DNA of 64,000 bases from Plazaster borealis. Taxonomy: Eukaryota; Echinodermata; Asteroidea; Forcipulatida; Labidiasteridae. Under the pieces are notes generated by a model. The model was not told the DNA's origin. It saw only the letters and a program-made list of their open reading frames with translations, and did not search any database. Positions 47,901 to 60,046 of this stretch are shown in pieces; position 1 is the first letter of the stretch; each line of letters opens with the position of its first letter. The stretch covers positions 20,082,488 through 20,146,487 of the forward strand of contig CM037474.1 in assembly GCA_021014325.1 (NCBI GenBank), written 5' to 3'. The translations under genes and the position numbers were made by a program.

Positions 47901-49616
47901 TTTTTCCACATTTATTGTAAACTTTAGTCTGCCTAGGGATTATGTGTTTGCGTAAGAAAGGATGTATAGAGAATTGTTCCATTGTACTTAATGGAGAAAA
48001 TAAATGAATAAATGAGGGTGAGATAATATTCAAGAAAGGTAGCTCTAAAACTAGTCTCCTGTCAACACAGTATCATATAAATAATGAAGGTGCTTATGGG
48101 AAAGGAAAATGTTTGTAATGTCTGCATTAAGTATAAGTGACAAAATGTTGTGCAGAATAATAAGGACCAAGGAGCAACCCTTGTGGGACTCCATTGGCAA
48201 CTGTCAGAAACATCATAATCATATTTCATTGGGAACAATTGTCAAGATTACTTTTAATCCAATTATGTGCTATACTCTCATTCTTCTGTATTAGAATGTC
48301 ATGATTCATTCTTTTTATTAATTTTAATGCAAGTTCGCCCCAAACATACGGATAGAAAGAAAAGTAACAAAGTTTAACAAATTCCATGGCATATTTATTT
48401 TCCCCAAAAGCATTAGTTAAATTGTTTGATCAATTAGTGTGGAAGATATAGAACATGATTGCTTCCAAAACAATGCTGTCTATAACAGATTAGATAGAAC
48501 TTTAGAAAGTTGACCGATCCATATACATTTTTCGTATAAGAACTGTTGAACGATTGATTATTAAGGCAGTACTGATTTTTCAGTAAATCGCTTCTACTAG
48601 GAGTTTACCAAAACATTTGTGTAACTGTAGCTGCATTCAGTTTACCAGGAAATGCTCAGAAGAATGAGTTACTGAGGATGTGACAAAATGGCGTGCTAAT
48701 TATAAACAACCGATTTAACAACTCCTGGGTTAAAATTATCCAGACCTGGATTGTGGGTCCATAAATGGGCATTATTGAAGAGTCTTACATCATACGCAGA
48801 GGGCCCCAGCCAACACATTGTAGGTAACCGTGTAGGTACCCCCAATTAGTTGAAATCACTTACATAAGGCGGACATTTTTTGGTCAACTTAATATGCAAG
48901 GAATCAAAAACACACAACTCTGTCCCAAAACACCATGCAACAGTAAGTGAAAATATTGATATAATTGATTATGGTAACCATATCTTCTGCAAGTCAACTG
49001 AGCAAATATCATAAACAAAGAATGTTCTGCCACTATGTATAGGCCTATACATATATTTTTTTGTTTACTTTGTACTTTATTATTATATATATATTTTCAA
49101 CTTTGTTTTTACTTTATCTTTTTAAGTGTTAAAAAAATAATAATAATACTAATTCAAGATAAATGACATAAGAAAAACCTTTGTTATACTATTTGCTTAT
49201 TTGGCTTACAGAAGATATGATTACCATTATTGTATATAGTGATGGTGTAAAATCAATTGTTGGAGAGTAATTGATAACACCCTGTTCAGATATACAAACA
49301 GTCATTGATCTATCAGCTATTGTTCTCTTAAAAAATAACCGGCTTGTCTTGCTGAACAATAGATGAATTAATAGTGTTTTACACCTCGATATCCTTAAAA
49401 TGGTCTGTGCAATAAAGCAGACAGCTGTTATTCTAACTACTTTGATGGTTAGCTGATTGGGGTAGCTGATGTGTGATCATTTACAGAACAAGTTGATATA
49501 TTTGAATTGCCATGTTGGATTTCCTCCATGAGACAATCATGGAGGAAGTCGTAACCCAGGTAGGTTTGAAGCAGCAATATACAGCAGTACCGTGCAACAA
49601 CAATGTAATTGTTTAA
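47901..49616. other. Intronic stretch, nothing recognised
   Basis: A+T-rich sequence with no gene-like or repeat structure beyond short TA-rich runs. Confidence 0.4.
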
Positions 49617-49980
49617 AGGCACAGTACACATTTGGTAATTACTCAAGATATAAATTAGCATAAAAACTGACTTGGTAATGAGCAACGGAGAGCTGTTGGT
49701 AGTATAAAACATTGTGAGAAACGACTCCCTCTGAAGTAACGTAGTTTTTGAGAAAGAGGTAATTTCTCACTAAAATAATAAAAACTTCTTGCAAGAAGTT
49801 TTTATTCCTAACTAAAAGCACACAAATTTGTACAACAAGGGTGTATTTTCTTTCATCATTTTCTTGCAACTTTGATGACCAATTGAGCCCAAATTTTCAC
49901 AGGCTTGTTATTTTATGCATATGTTAGGATACACCAAATGAGAACACTGGTCTTTGACAAGTGTTTTTACTTTGTTTTAA
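49617..49980 (-). mobile_element. MITE-K1 copy, right end degraded
   Basis: Left TTAA (49613-49616) and AGGCACAGTACACATTTGGTAATTA are clear. The body is collinear with 61776-62141, including the 'aaaacttcttgcaagaagtt' hairpin. The expected right inverted repeat has been replaced after 'ctggtctttgaca'. Confidence 0.8.
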
Positions 49981-49999
49981 AAAGGTAAATGACATTGTT

Positions 50000-50525
50000 A
50001 GATTTGGAAGAGTAAATAAGTTCCCATTCTCTAGTTTCCAATAAACACACCATACAGTCAACCTCTGGAAATGTTATCATTGTTTGTCAGGTTTACTTGA
50101 TTGCAGCAATCAAAATAAGCAAAGGTGATGATTAAGGTCTTGAAATGCAAGATTCTCAACCTTGACCATATTACTAATTGAAATATCTCTTTGGAGGGTT
50201 GGTACTGTTATGAACTTTATGATTAGTGAGCTTTTAGATGGAAATATTTCTTTGGAGGGTTGGTACTGGTATGAACTTGATAATCAGTGAGCTTTCAGAT
50301 GGAAATATTTGTTGGAGGATTGATACTGGTATGAACTTTAGAATCAGTGAACTTTCAGATTGAATTAATTCTTTGGAGAGTTGGTACTGGTATGAACTTT
50401 AGAATCAGTGAGCTTTCAGACGGAAATATTTCTTTGGAGGATTGACTGATCTGAACTTTATGATCAACAAGCTTTCAGATTGAAACTTATCTTTCTTTTT
50501 TTCATAGTTACCAACTCTGTACTCT
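50000..50525 (+). mobile_element. MITE-M copy with five-unit internal minisatellite
   Basis: Starts 'ggaagagtaaataagttccc' and contains 'aataaacacacc' and 'gcagcaatcaaaataagc'. Units of about 61 bp ('ggaaatatttctttggagg', 'ttggtactggtatgaactt', 'tagaatcagtgagctttcag') run from about 50180 to 50480. It ends 'ccaactctgtactctgtctttaa'. Confidence 0.75.
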
Positions 50526-51253
50526 GTCTTTAAGAGTTCAATTCTTTACAAGGGGAAAAATTACAAGATTTAGGCGTAATCTATTTCAAAGGATTCTTTA
50601 CATTATTGTTATATTTTGTTTTGCAAATAAAATTAGGCCCTAAATCATTAGCCAAATATAATTCCCATATAACGCTGGTTATTTACTGGCCTAGAAATAG
50701 TATAAAGCCAATAAAGACCGATATAAATTACCTCTTTTTCTCGTCGGTAAATGTACAATACAGCCTGACTCATGAAACACTTACCATCTGTTACCAGCAC
50801 TAGTTCATGGTCAGATGGGTTAATTAACTTGCTGTAGATGACTCTGGCTTGTAATTGTTTTTGTCTGAAGTGATGACCCGCACATCCTTGAGAGATAAAC
50901 AAAATAAATAAAAAAAAGCCTCATACCTTTTCTGATGGTAATCAAATTTTATCCCAGCTGGTATTTGTTTTATTGGTGAATGGAAATGTGCCTGAAGCTT
51001 CATGACAATTTGTTGTCTGATGTAACACTTCATCCGTACAGAGCAGGGATGTATGAGGGAGCCCTTCACACGTCTTAGAGGAACTGTCCTTAGGATGTGG
51101 ACTTGTAGACTTTGTGTCAATTTAATTTAGCTAATGACTGCATCGGGGATAAGGTACAATAATATTTTGGTTTTACTCGTGCGCCGATGTGTGATGAGTA
51201 ACTGTAAACTCATTGCTTTCCATGTCCTGCGCGAAATAAGTGCCAATTGTTAA

Positions 51254-51492
51254 CCCTTTAAGGCACCATTTAGTTTAGTGATAAATTGATCATATGGACA
51301 CATTAATTGTTTACTTGATTTTTTGCAAATGGCGACCCCCAGAAAAACTAGTCACAATAGCACCCTCAAGAGTCCTCTTTCCCATTGTGAAAACTGTGTG
51401 GCTGTGCGATTTTTTTTCTTCTTTTCGTTTTACAACTATTTTTCTGAAGGGATTTAAACAGGTCGCTAGCGATAGGTCGGCGCGTGCAAGAG
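51254..51492 (+). mobile_element. MITE-L, intact 239-bp copy
   Basis: Flanked by TTAA (51250-51253 and 51493-51496), with ends CCCTTTAAGGCACC and GGCGCGTGCAAGAG. It lacks the R6 insertion present at 16842, giving the empty-site reference. Confidence 0.85.
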
Positions 51493-51639
51493 TTAAATGG
51501 AAATTGGATTCTCTATTGTAAAGCACAGTAGGCAGGTAAATTTGGTAGTAGTACATCAAACAGTAATGGTTACATGTCATGATCTTTGCACTTCTTTTTA
51601 GAATAATATTATTTCTTAAAAACTTTTTTTACCTGCACA

Positions 51640-51790
51640 GTTTTGTTTTTTACACTGATGTGTGCTAAGCACTGTGTTTCCAAGTCCAGTTGGAAACAAA
51701 AAAACACAGGCTACTTGAGTGGGATTCGAACCCATGATCCCCTGTATTCTAGAGTAGTTATCTAAATCACTAGACAGCAGAACGTGCCAA
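51640..51790 (-). mobile_element. SINE-4 head, tRNA-derived
   Basis: Read on the minus strand: A-box-like 'gtctagtgatttagata', an anticodon-like region, then B box GGGTTCGAATCCC at about 51723-51735, followed by 'cactcaagtagcctg'. It merges at its A-box end into the 71-bp tandem array. Confidence 0.65.
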
Positions 51791-52470
51791 GTGACAAGAG
51801 GTCATTTCCAATCCTGAATAATTAGTAGTTATCTAAACCACTAGACCACAGAATGTGCCAAGTGAGGAGAGGTCATTTCCAATCCTGAATAATTGGTAGT
51901 TGTCTAAACCACTAGACCACAGAATGTGCCAAGTGAGGAGAGGTTCTTTCCCAATCCTGTATAATTAGTAGTTGTGTAAACCACTAGACCACAGAATGTG
52001 CCAAGTGAGGAGAGGTCATTTCCAATCTAGTGTAATTAGTAGTTGTCTAAACCACCAGACCACAGAATGTGCCAAGTGAGGAGAGGTCATTTCCAATCTA
52101 GTGTAATTAGTAGTTGTCTAAACCACCAGACCACAGAATGTGCCAAGTGAGGAGAGGTCATTTCCAATCTAGTATAATTAGTAGTTGTTTAAACCACCAG
52201 ACCACAGAACGTGCCAAGTGACAAGAGGTCATTTCCAATCCTGAATAATTAGTAGTTATCTAAACCACTAGACCACAGAATGTGCCAAGTGAGGAGAGGT
52301 TCTTTCCCAATCCTGTATAATTAGTAGTTGTCTTAACCACTAGACCACAGAACGTGCCAAGTGAGGAGAGGTCATTTCTAATCCTGTACAATTAGTAGTT
52401 GTCCAAACCACTAGACCACAGAATGTGCCAAGTGAGGAGGGGTCATTTTCAATCCTATATAATTAGTAGC
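51753..52470 (-). repeat. 71-bp minisatellite containing a SINE A-box, about 10 units
   Basis: The period is 71 bp (for example starts at 51753, 51824 and 51895). Each unit carries 'ctaaaccactagaccacaga', whose inverse is the A-box part of SINE-4, and 'gtgccaagtgaggagaggtc'. The array has therefore amplified the 5' part of a SINE with its upstream flank. Confidence 0.9.
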
Positions 52471-52606
52471 TGGTAGTACAAACAACTTAATAGATGTGAC
52501 AATTGCATTGGTTTAAGAATTTTTTTTATTTAACAGTGCTTATCACCGGTAAAAGTAAAAATTGTAATGATAACAAAATCAAATAGCTGTCTTTATTCAC
52601 AGCGCA

Positions 52607-52945
52607 ATTTGTGCTGTGGTCAAGCGGTCTGGTGCACCAGACTCAAGTTATTGTGTTGTCAGAGTGAGGGTTCGGGTCCGGGTCCCTGTCATGACACCTC
52701 TGTTTGCCAACATAAAGGCATAAGTCCTGTGTCCTGTGTAATGCATTTAAAAGAACCCATGCAGTACATTTATCATTAACTGAAGGGGTTTGTGCCAGTG
52801 TTTTTTGCATGGTTGGTTGCAGATTGTGTCGCCTCATTTTTTAAACCAATAAAAAGTGCTTTATAAATGGGTCTCATACATAGCTCTCATACAATGCATT
52901 GAGACGCCTGTTCAGGCATAGATAAGAACTGAAAATTGTTATTAA
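52607..52945 (+). mobile_element. SINE-2 copy
   Basis: The head 'gtgctgtggtcaagcggtctgg' has a B-box-like GGTTCGGGTCC. The body includes 'cctgtgtaatgcatttaaaag', 'gttggttgcagattgtg' and 'gctttataaatgggtctcat', and it ends 'ttgttattaataat'. An internal deletion removes the 'gcaagacacttaacc' segment. Confidence 0.75.
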
Positions 52946-52959
52946 TAATCATAAATTGT

Positions 52960-53200
52960 GTTTCAAGAAAACAGAGTGTGAAAGTCTCGCTTTTCTGCCC
53001 TTCATTAGTCATTGTAGGAAAGTTGAATTCCACATGGGAATGAAAAACCTGTCTTTAGAGTCATTCTTGCAACAAACAAACAGTTGTGCATCTTGGGTTT
53101 TTATTAAGAAGCAAAGTTATTGCTTCTGACCTTCAGCTGGGACAAAATGCTGCACTCAGCGTGTCTAGTAGAGGGTCAAAGACGCTTTCCTCATTCTGCT
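52960..53200 (+). repeat. Repeat R7, partial copy
   Basis: Matches R7 from 'gtgtttcaagaaaacagagtg' through 'ccttcattagtcatt' and 'tcttgcaacaaac'. Confidence 0.6.
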
Positions 53201-53229
53201 CAACACCTAATGTTTTTCAATGTTGAACT

Positions 53230-53829
53230 TGGTATTTTTTTATCACGTCTAGTGGCAATTGACGTCTCATTTGAAATCTGATGTAGAAGATTTTTTACCC
53301 CATACTTAACACACATTCTCTCATTAGTGGTTTTCATTTCTCCTGAATTTGTAAGGTACAACTCTGGTATTCAGGCAATAATGCCTTTTCGAATGAGAAA
53401 ACTAACAAATGTTGTCGCATGAGTAATGTAGGACTTCTCTTATACAGGGCAAAGCATGGCTTCTTGTGCATCAAAGGAATGTTCCACTCTACTGGTTCAT
53501 AACACAGTGCAGGATTTCATCCTAGACATTATTTCATATTGCTCCATTAATAAGCAAGCCATGACATTTCAGGGTTGGATGCGCTATGCACACATATTGC
53601 GCGGCATCTGTACAATATCAGTGATGACAACTTATGTCAAAATAATAGTTAGCTACTGGATTATAGTCAACATCAACCTGCTTGTTTAGCCCCTTGTAAT
53701 TGTATCTAGGGAGGAGAGCTGAGCTCAATAAACCTTCTGTCAATGGGATTACAAAGTAAAGTCACCTTTGTAAGAAGAGTAGAAAATGTATTCAACATCT
53801 GTGTGTGTGAGCGTGTCTACCCGTTGAAA
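53230..53829. other. Repeat-poor intronic block
   Basis: No dispersed repeat was matched. Composition is balanced around 53450-53650, and no splice-supported frame was found. Possible regulatory DNA, by inference only. Confidence 0.3.
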
Positions 53830-54170
53830 CAGAGGACTTTAACAAAATGAATCCGGGGGTTTTGACAGAGCGAGGACGTCCTCGCTTTGCTTTCGTGTAC
53901 AAAACCAATGGGGACGTCGCTAAAAAAAACTAAGTCCAAACAATGGGAGAACAAAGAGAAGTCCTCGACTCAAGGGATTCACAAACGTGTGTGGGCAGGT
54001 ATCCACATTCAAACCGTGGACCTATAACAAAAGGGATAATAGGTCCACGGTTGTTATCACAAAGGAAAACATTGTGGTCCATTTTTGCTATCACAAAGAG
54101 TTGAACAAAGGAGGGTCCACCATTGCCTGTGTTTACACATGTGGGTGTAAGTGTGTTTTTTCCCCGTTTT
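53830..54170 (+). repeat. Repeat R8, uninterrupted copy
   Basis: Contains 'gtgtacaaaaccaatgggg', 'gggcaggtatccacattcaa', 'acctataacaaaagggataa' and 'taggtccacggttg', and ends 'cacatgtgggtgtaagtgtg'. The same segments flank the LINE at 56484-57237, so this copy is the empty-site reference. Confidence 0.65.
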
Positions 54171-55890
54171 TTCCTTATTTATTTTTTGTTTTTATTGGAC
54201 GTACATTTACCACATTGCATCAGTTAGTTGATGTACGGGGAATTCAACGTTGTAAAACTACCACAAGCTTCAATATTGAAGCTATTATCATTTGATGTAT
54301 TTGTATCAAAGTGAAGCTTCATGACAACTTGTTCCTTCTGCAATGCAAGTCAAACCACCCTTGCAGTAGTTTCACTTGCACCCCCCTCCACCTCACACCC
54401 CCAGTTTTTACAAAAAACTAATGAAGTAATTTTGAAAAATAATAAGGTTTCAACAGGTTAGGTCTTAGGAGAAGGATTTGTACTTTGATTAGTGGTGAAG
54501 ATTTGATGGTGTTTAGTTTCATTTAGAATGTTACCCGCCCTCACCGAACCTTTTCACTGCAATGAAATAGAATGTTTTTCTCTACATCCAGGCAATTAAG
54601 TGTCCAGAGAAAAAGGGAATTATAATAAATACCCACACCTTCACCTCACGGTGTGTTTGGCACAATCTCCTCAAGGGGCAATTGGCACTTTGTGGTGTGT
54701 GTGTTTTTGAAGCAGTCGGCAGTGTTTTAGAACTGCACCTACGGGAGTGTAAGCTTTAGTCCAAAGGGTGTAAACTGGGTCTCCATGCAAGTAGTGATAC
54801 AGCGCAATGTGCCCAAAGGTAACTCATTCTCATCTTCAATACATCACAGGGCTGTTTGTGTTATTATTCCCTCAAGAGATATTACTGTTGTTTTTGCCAC
54901 TTGAATTGAGGTGTGAAGCAGCAGTCTTTATAAAAAAAAAGTATAAGCAAGTATTCTTAAGAAAACTTGCATTAAGTCCTTTGAATATATTGATTTGAAG
55001 GAAACGGACTAACTTAACAAACGCATGGAAATCAACGTATGCTGAGGAATGGGTATTGTAGTTTTGAGGAACACTAGTGGAATGCAAAAAGCTTAGCAGT
55101 AAAATCTGATAGGGTTTAACGTAGCCTTTTATGCAATCCTTACACTAGACTGGTATGCACTGTCTTGTTAAAGCCCAGCATTGCCTGTAGCGCCACATAT
55201 ATGTTTCTCATTATATTCAACTACAACCACTGGAGTAAAGCTTTTGGATTGGACTGTGCATGATGTGCACATTTTTGAATGTCAAGAGGTATACTCCATT
55301 ATGATGTGATAACAGTAGAAATCATCCTGACGATCTGCTTCAATTCCTCTCTATAGTCCGAGGCTCAGTTGCCTCTAGCCGTCATCTAAAGGTTTAGACA
55401 GATCTGTGTTGAGGATGACAAGAATCCTCACCGTTATTTTGAGATGCTCACGTGTTTACTCAGTGAATAGGTAGCTAGGGTATTGGAAATTCAAGATACT
55501 TGAGTTTTTATCAGGTTAGAAGAAGGTGTTGGTGGTGTCCACTTGTAACAAGCGTGGGTATGACTTAACTACATGCAGGTTAGCCTATTAGATCATCCGT
55601 AGTGACAGATAATCAATCACCTCCTGCAGAGGACCAAGCAGTGAACTTTCAGATTGAAGAATGCAAAGGAAAAAGTGATATTCTGAAGTTTGAGGTCAAC
55701 AGAACCAAAGGTTTACACTTGAGTTGTCTAAGCTACATTTGCTGATAAAAAGTTTTGTTTCAACTTTTTGAATACACAGTTAACACAGTTTTATTGAAGT
55801 AGACCTTGTATTCTCATTTAGTGGAGAAGATCTGGTAAAAATGAACAATATGAAAACACTAGGACCCAGAAATTATAATAAGTAAAAGAT
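54171..55890. other. Intronic stretch, nothing recognised
   Basis: No repeat family or exon evidence. Confidence 0.4.
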
Positions 55891-56043
55891 CAGGCCTGGA
55901 ATTTCATCTTTGATAGGGCAAGGCCATTTTCATTTTGCAAAGGGCACTACCAAATGGAAAATCTTAAAGTCTATGGGAAACTTTTGAAGGGGCACGAAGG
56001 CCAAGACCAGGGCAACTGAGGCCTCCGTGTAATTCCAGGCCTG
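55891..56043. mobile_element. 153-bp MITE with CAGGCCTGGAATT ends, 6-bp TSD
   Basis: CAGGCCTGGAATT at the left is mirrored by AATTCCAGGCCTG at the right. AAAGAT lies on both flanks (55885-55890 and 56044-56049). The interior is made of 'agggca' and 'aaggcca' blocks and is non-coding. Confidence 0.8.
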
Positions 56044-56419
56044 AAAGATTATAAATCCTGACTTTTCAGGAGCACTGAAAGTGTTTTTTCTCTGGAGAGG
56101 AGCTGTGGATTCACACATTGGTGAATATTTTTTTGAGACTCGCACAGAGTGACCTATCATTCTATACATCTACACAGTATACCGACAGTTCTATTCACAG
56201 TTGTTCTTCCATACACAATCCATGCACTTGAAAGTGGGTCTAAATGGTTGATCAACTCAACAAGAAATGTTTCTGAGTAGAGATGTAAACCCACTTTTAG
56301 AGTTTAATTCCACAGCTCTGGTTTCCATACTGGAAAATCAACACTTATAGTAATGAGAATTTAGCACTGATGAAGTTGTATTTCTTGAGTTGGCAAGGAA
56401 ATTTGGCTAGTTCAAAGCC

Positions 56420-57430
56420 TGGAGTGTATACATGTACATGGGTAGGTATACACTCAAGCCAGGCACCTATAACAAAAGAGGACGAAATCCTGGCGTAACA
56501 TTCTACACTATGTCTGACTCCCCACTGGCGGAGACAAAGAGCTTCACTTACTTGGGCATCACTATTCAGCAAAACCTTGGATGGGAAAACCAAGTCGATC
56601 ATGCAGTCTCAAAAGCTACCCGGATCCTCAACTTTATCAAACGTAACTTTCGCATGTGTTCTAAAACTGTCAAAGAAAGACCTTATGTCACCCTTGTTAA
56701 ACCCCACCTCCAATAATAATGGCACCACTGCTTGGAACCCGCACAAAGCAAACCAGATTACATCACTGGAAATGGTTCAAAGAAGAGCTGCACGCTTCGT
56801 TTGTGGTGATTACTCTCGCACAAGCAGTGTTACGAGCATGCTCGTATCCTTAGGTTGGGACACACTACAGAGTCAACGACAAATTCACCAGTTAACAACA
56901 CTTTATAAGATGATCAATGGTGTTATCAAAGTCGACCACAGCCACAGTTTAGAATCCAAACCACATAGGGCAAGAAAGGGCAACGACAACCAGTTCGAAA
57001 TACCTTGCATCTCATCTACCATCTACGAACAATCCTTTTTCCCAAGAACTCTGAAATTATGGAATAATCTTCAACACTCCCTCATAGATTCCAAATCCCA
57101 CCAAATCTTCAAAAGCAATTACAGTCACAATTTAAACAACAACAAAAAACCGAATTAGACGACGCTCTCCTGACCTCCTTGTCAAGTCCCCCCGCGGAAG
57201 TTTCAGGAGGAAAACCTACCAAGTAACCAAACCTACCAAGAGGACAATAGGGTCCCCGGTTCGGTAAAGGTTCCCAGTGGGAAAGTGTGTACAAAACCAA
57301 TGGGAGCTGTTGCCATACAGTTAAGGCACAAACAGTAGAGGGACGACAGAAGGTTCCAAATTGCAGGTGTTTATAACCATGTGGGTTTGTTGTGTATAAA
57401 AATGTATGTGCTCTAGCTATGGAGTCCATG
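56420..57430 (+). repeat. Repeat R8 copy split by a LINE
   Basis: The left part (56420-56483: 'gtaggtatacactcaagcc', 'acctataacaaaag') and right part (57238-57430: 'ggtccccggttcgg', 'gtgtacaaaaccaatggg', 'accatgtgggttt') are the two sides of an R8 element. The order of sub-blocks differs partly from 53830-54170, so one copy is rearranged. Confidence 0.6.
56484..57237 (+). pseudogene. LINE ORF2 C-terminal fragment, frameshifted, 8-bp TSD
   Basis: The first frame (about 56484-56712) gives SFTYLGITIQQNLGWENQVD and continues to LVKPHLQ. After a frameshift near 56710, the second frame (to 57158) gives TAWNPH, LEMVQRRAARFVCGDYSR, LVSLGWDTLQSQRQ and FFPRTLKLWNNL. This is the well-known post-catalytic region of Jockey/CR1/L2-group reverse transcriptases. 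The YADD catalytic domain is absent (5' truncation), so the copy is inactive. AAGAGGAC at 56476-56483 and 57238-57245 is the target duplication. Confidence 0.88.
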
Positions 57431-57514
57431 CTCACTCATTTGAATTAAGGACTACAGAAATTTAATACTGCCCTTTAAATGGAATGAAAGAACAACACAG
57501 TTTTTGGTGCTATT

Positions 57515-57860
57515 TTTGGAAGAGTAAATTAATTCCGATCCTTTAGTTTTCAATTAACACACAATATAACATCACAACCAACCTGTACAAATATATTACT
57601 AAATCTGGTTTCATGTTTTTGTGAAACAACAAAAAACAGTCAGATATTTTGTTCATGTTCATATCAGACTTATTTCAATTATACATAAGTAAGAGTGATT
57701 TGGAGGGCAATTGAATGCAATTTCCTTGTCTTATAAAGTATTTCCGACAGAAACATTTCTATATAGAATTGGTACTTGTAAGAACTTTATAATGAGTGAG
57801 CTGTTCAGGTTTATTCTCTGATAATTACAAAAGCTGTACTTTGTCTGTAAATGCAAAGGC
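57515..57860 (+). mobile_element. MITE-M copy, single unit
   Basis: Starts 'ggaagagtaaattaattccg' and contains 'caattaacacaca'. It has one unit 'agaattggtacttgtaagaa'...'gagtgagctg' and ends 'aaaagctgtactttgtctgtaa'. It shows the pre-expansion state of the family. Confidence 0.7.
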
Positions 57861-58757
57861 TGTGGATGAGTGGTGCAATGAAATTTGGCCTAGTTGAGTT
57901 TTGTGTCATCACATACAGACAAACTAGCTTCCCTTGCAGCTGCTATAAAAGTACACCTGGTGAAGTAAAGAATGGTGACTGCTGCATAAGCTTGTTCCTT
58001 CATCGGTTGGAATCTGTTAATGGAACTACAAGCCATGTACGTCCTACTTGTAATTACTAAGGTTGACATGATGTACATGATGTATTCTGTAATGTAGTTT
58101 ATAGAAACAGCAGACTCATTTTTTGAGAAAAAGGTTAAATTTAATGTAGCTTTTTTTATAGTATTTGTGATGCAGCCATTTCTCCAGTTTGTTTGTTTTT
58201 TCATTATAATTTTTTTTTTGTCTGAGTGCTTTTGTTTTTTATTAGCAGGATTCCAAAATAAAGCTTTTGAGAAAACAAAGGTTTTTAAGTTGTAGCAATT
58301 TTGGCAGCCACCTTCATATTTGATGAAGCTTCCTATAATCTATGTGGGGTGGATACTGTAAATCAGAGGTGCCAAACTGATGATTCCAGTTTCTGAGGAA
58401 AGAAGTAGTAACTTTAAAATATTGAAATGTTTGAAGGCCATTTTAGTTCACATTGATTCCGGTTTCTTTCTCAATGCTGAGAGTAAAACAAAGACTCCTT
58501 GATGAACACCATAATGTTGCAATGATGTCTTTTCCCATTCATCATACATTTAGGTAGCCATGGGTGTATCGTACAGGGGATGTGTGTTTGGGTTGGGGGA
58601 GGGTGAATAATTTTTTCCCAGTTGGCATTTTGAGCCCTAGTTTGTAAGTGAAGTCCTAAATCAAATCGAACAAGGGCGTCAACACTCATTCAGTCATTTT
58701 GCTAACCAGAATCTTCATTTTTTCTTAGAGTACACTTAATGTGCTAAAAGGTTTGTT
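57861..58757. other. Intronic stretch, nothing recognised
   Basis: No repeat or exon evidence. Confidence 0.4.
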
Positions 58758-59105
58758 CAGGGCTCAAAATTAACACTGTACCACAGGCCCGAGGCCTGTG
58801 ATTTTAGTGTCGGGCCAGTAAACTCACAATGGGACAAGCCCGGTGGTCTTGTATTTTTCAATTGAATAAAATACCTCATTGTGTAATATCTTTGTGAAAA
58901 ATTGTGAATGTGATAATTATCTTTCAATTCTCTTTCAAGGGTATCGAAGTACACTTACACATAAATACAAATGAGATAGATCTCCTCTTAGTGCTTTTTC
59001 AACTCATTTTGATTCTGTTCTTGTAAAATAAATTTTGGTCCAGTACAAATTTTGAGCTACAAGCCCTGCAGTCTTGTGGGATTTTCCCCCAAATTTGAGC
59101 CCTTC
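58758..59105 (-). mobile_element. MITE-A, reverse orientation
   Basis: Left CAGGGCTCAAAATT and right AAATTTGAGCCCTT, 348 bp, collinear with 9095-9440 in reverse. The last base of the right end is mutated and no clear target duplication remains. It abuts R5 directly. Confidence 0.8.
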
Positions 59106-59205
59106 ACAGTCCGTAAGGATGTAGGCATGGGTATCATCCACTAGGAGCCTGGCTGGCAGAGCAGAATGCACTACCTTCCCAAGTTTTTTACGAAGCAATG
59201 ATTGC
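59106..59205 (-). repeat. Repeat R5, partial inverted copy
   Basis: The reverse complement of about 42485-42575 ('gtaggcatgggtatcatcca', 'aggagcctggctgg'). Confidence 0.55.
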
Positions 59206-59759
59206 GCAGAGGCTTTGACATACTAAGATTTACTCATCTAAATCCCACATTCTTTATTCAGTTCAAGAACAATATCCAGCAGCTTTGGCAATGAAGACGA
59301 ACTTGCAATGTTTTTTATCCCTACGGTATATTTCTGCATGCTGTGTGTAGAGGCTCGTGAGTTGTTGATTTAGATTAAACGTGTACACATCAGCATCCTG
59401 TGTCAAGTTAGAGATTATGCAGACCTTATGATGATCATTTGTTATTGTTCAACAATTTCAGACTAAAAAACTGACAGGTCATATTTAAGTTAATAATATC
59501 AAGAGAATAACATTAATATCAGTGTATCTGGAACATCTCTCTGTGAAATATTTGCGGCAATACCAGTGAGACTTGATGATGTCATTTTGATGGGCATCTT
59601 TAACCAGAAAGAAAATGTCTTTCCTGCAAATTTCATTCGAATTCTTTGTCCATTTTGTGACACTTGTTTTAATCTGTTGTTATGAAAGTTGACTCATTTA
59701 TTTCTGTGTTGGTGATGAAGTTGAATGATTGTAAATCCTTCTTCTTCCTTCTTCCTTGT

Positions 59760-60046
59760 GAGTGCAGCCTTCATGATTGAAGATAAACGCACTGCCAGAT
59801 AAACCGGGACAAACCCCTTCTCTTCGCAATAAAAGAGTACTGGGGTGTTTTACATGCACTGATAGTTTTCAATACAACAAACGGGACCTGATGGCTTTAC
59901 GTCCCATCTGAAGGACGAAGTAATAATGGTTAAGTGTCTTGCTTAAGGACACGAGTGTCAAGACCGGGACTCGAACCCACACTCTGCTGATTAGAAACAC
60001 TAGAGCTTGAGTTTGGTGCTCTTAACCGTTTGGCCATGACACACAA
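59760..60046 (-). mobile_element. SINE-2, reverse orientation
   Basis: On the minus strand: head TGGCCAAACGGTTAAGAGC (A box), GGGTTCGAGTCCC (B box), then 'gtgtccttaagcaagacact', 'gatgggacgtaaagcc' and 'gagaaggggtttgtcc'. It ends 80 bp upstream of the terminal exon. The uninterrupted CCTTAAGC here is the empty site of the 986-bp element at 42872. Confidence 0.85.

Noticed and set aside
49639..49869. Minus-strand frame shared with 61798-62052
   Set aside because: Both lie inside MITE-K1 copies. Similarity reflects the transposon, not protein conservation.
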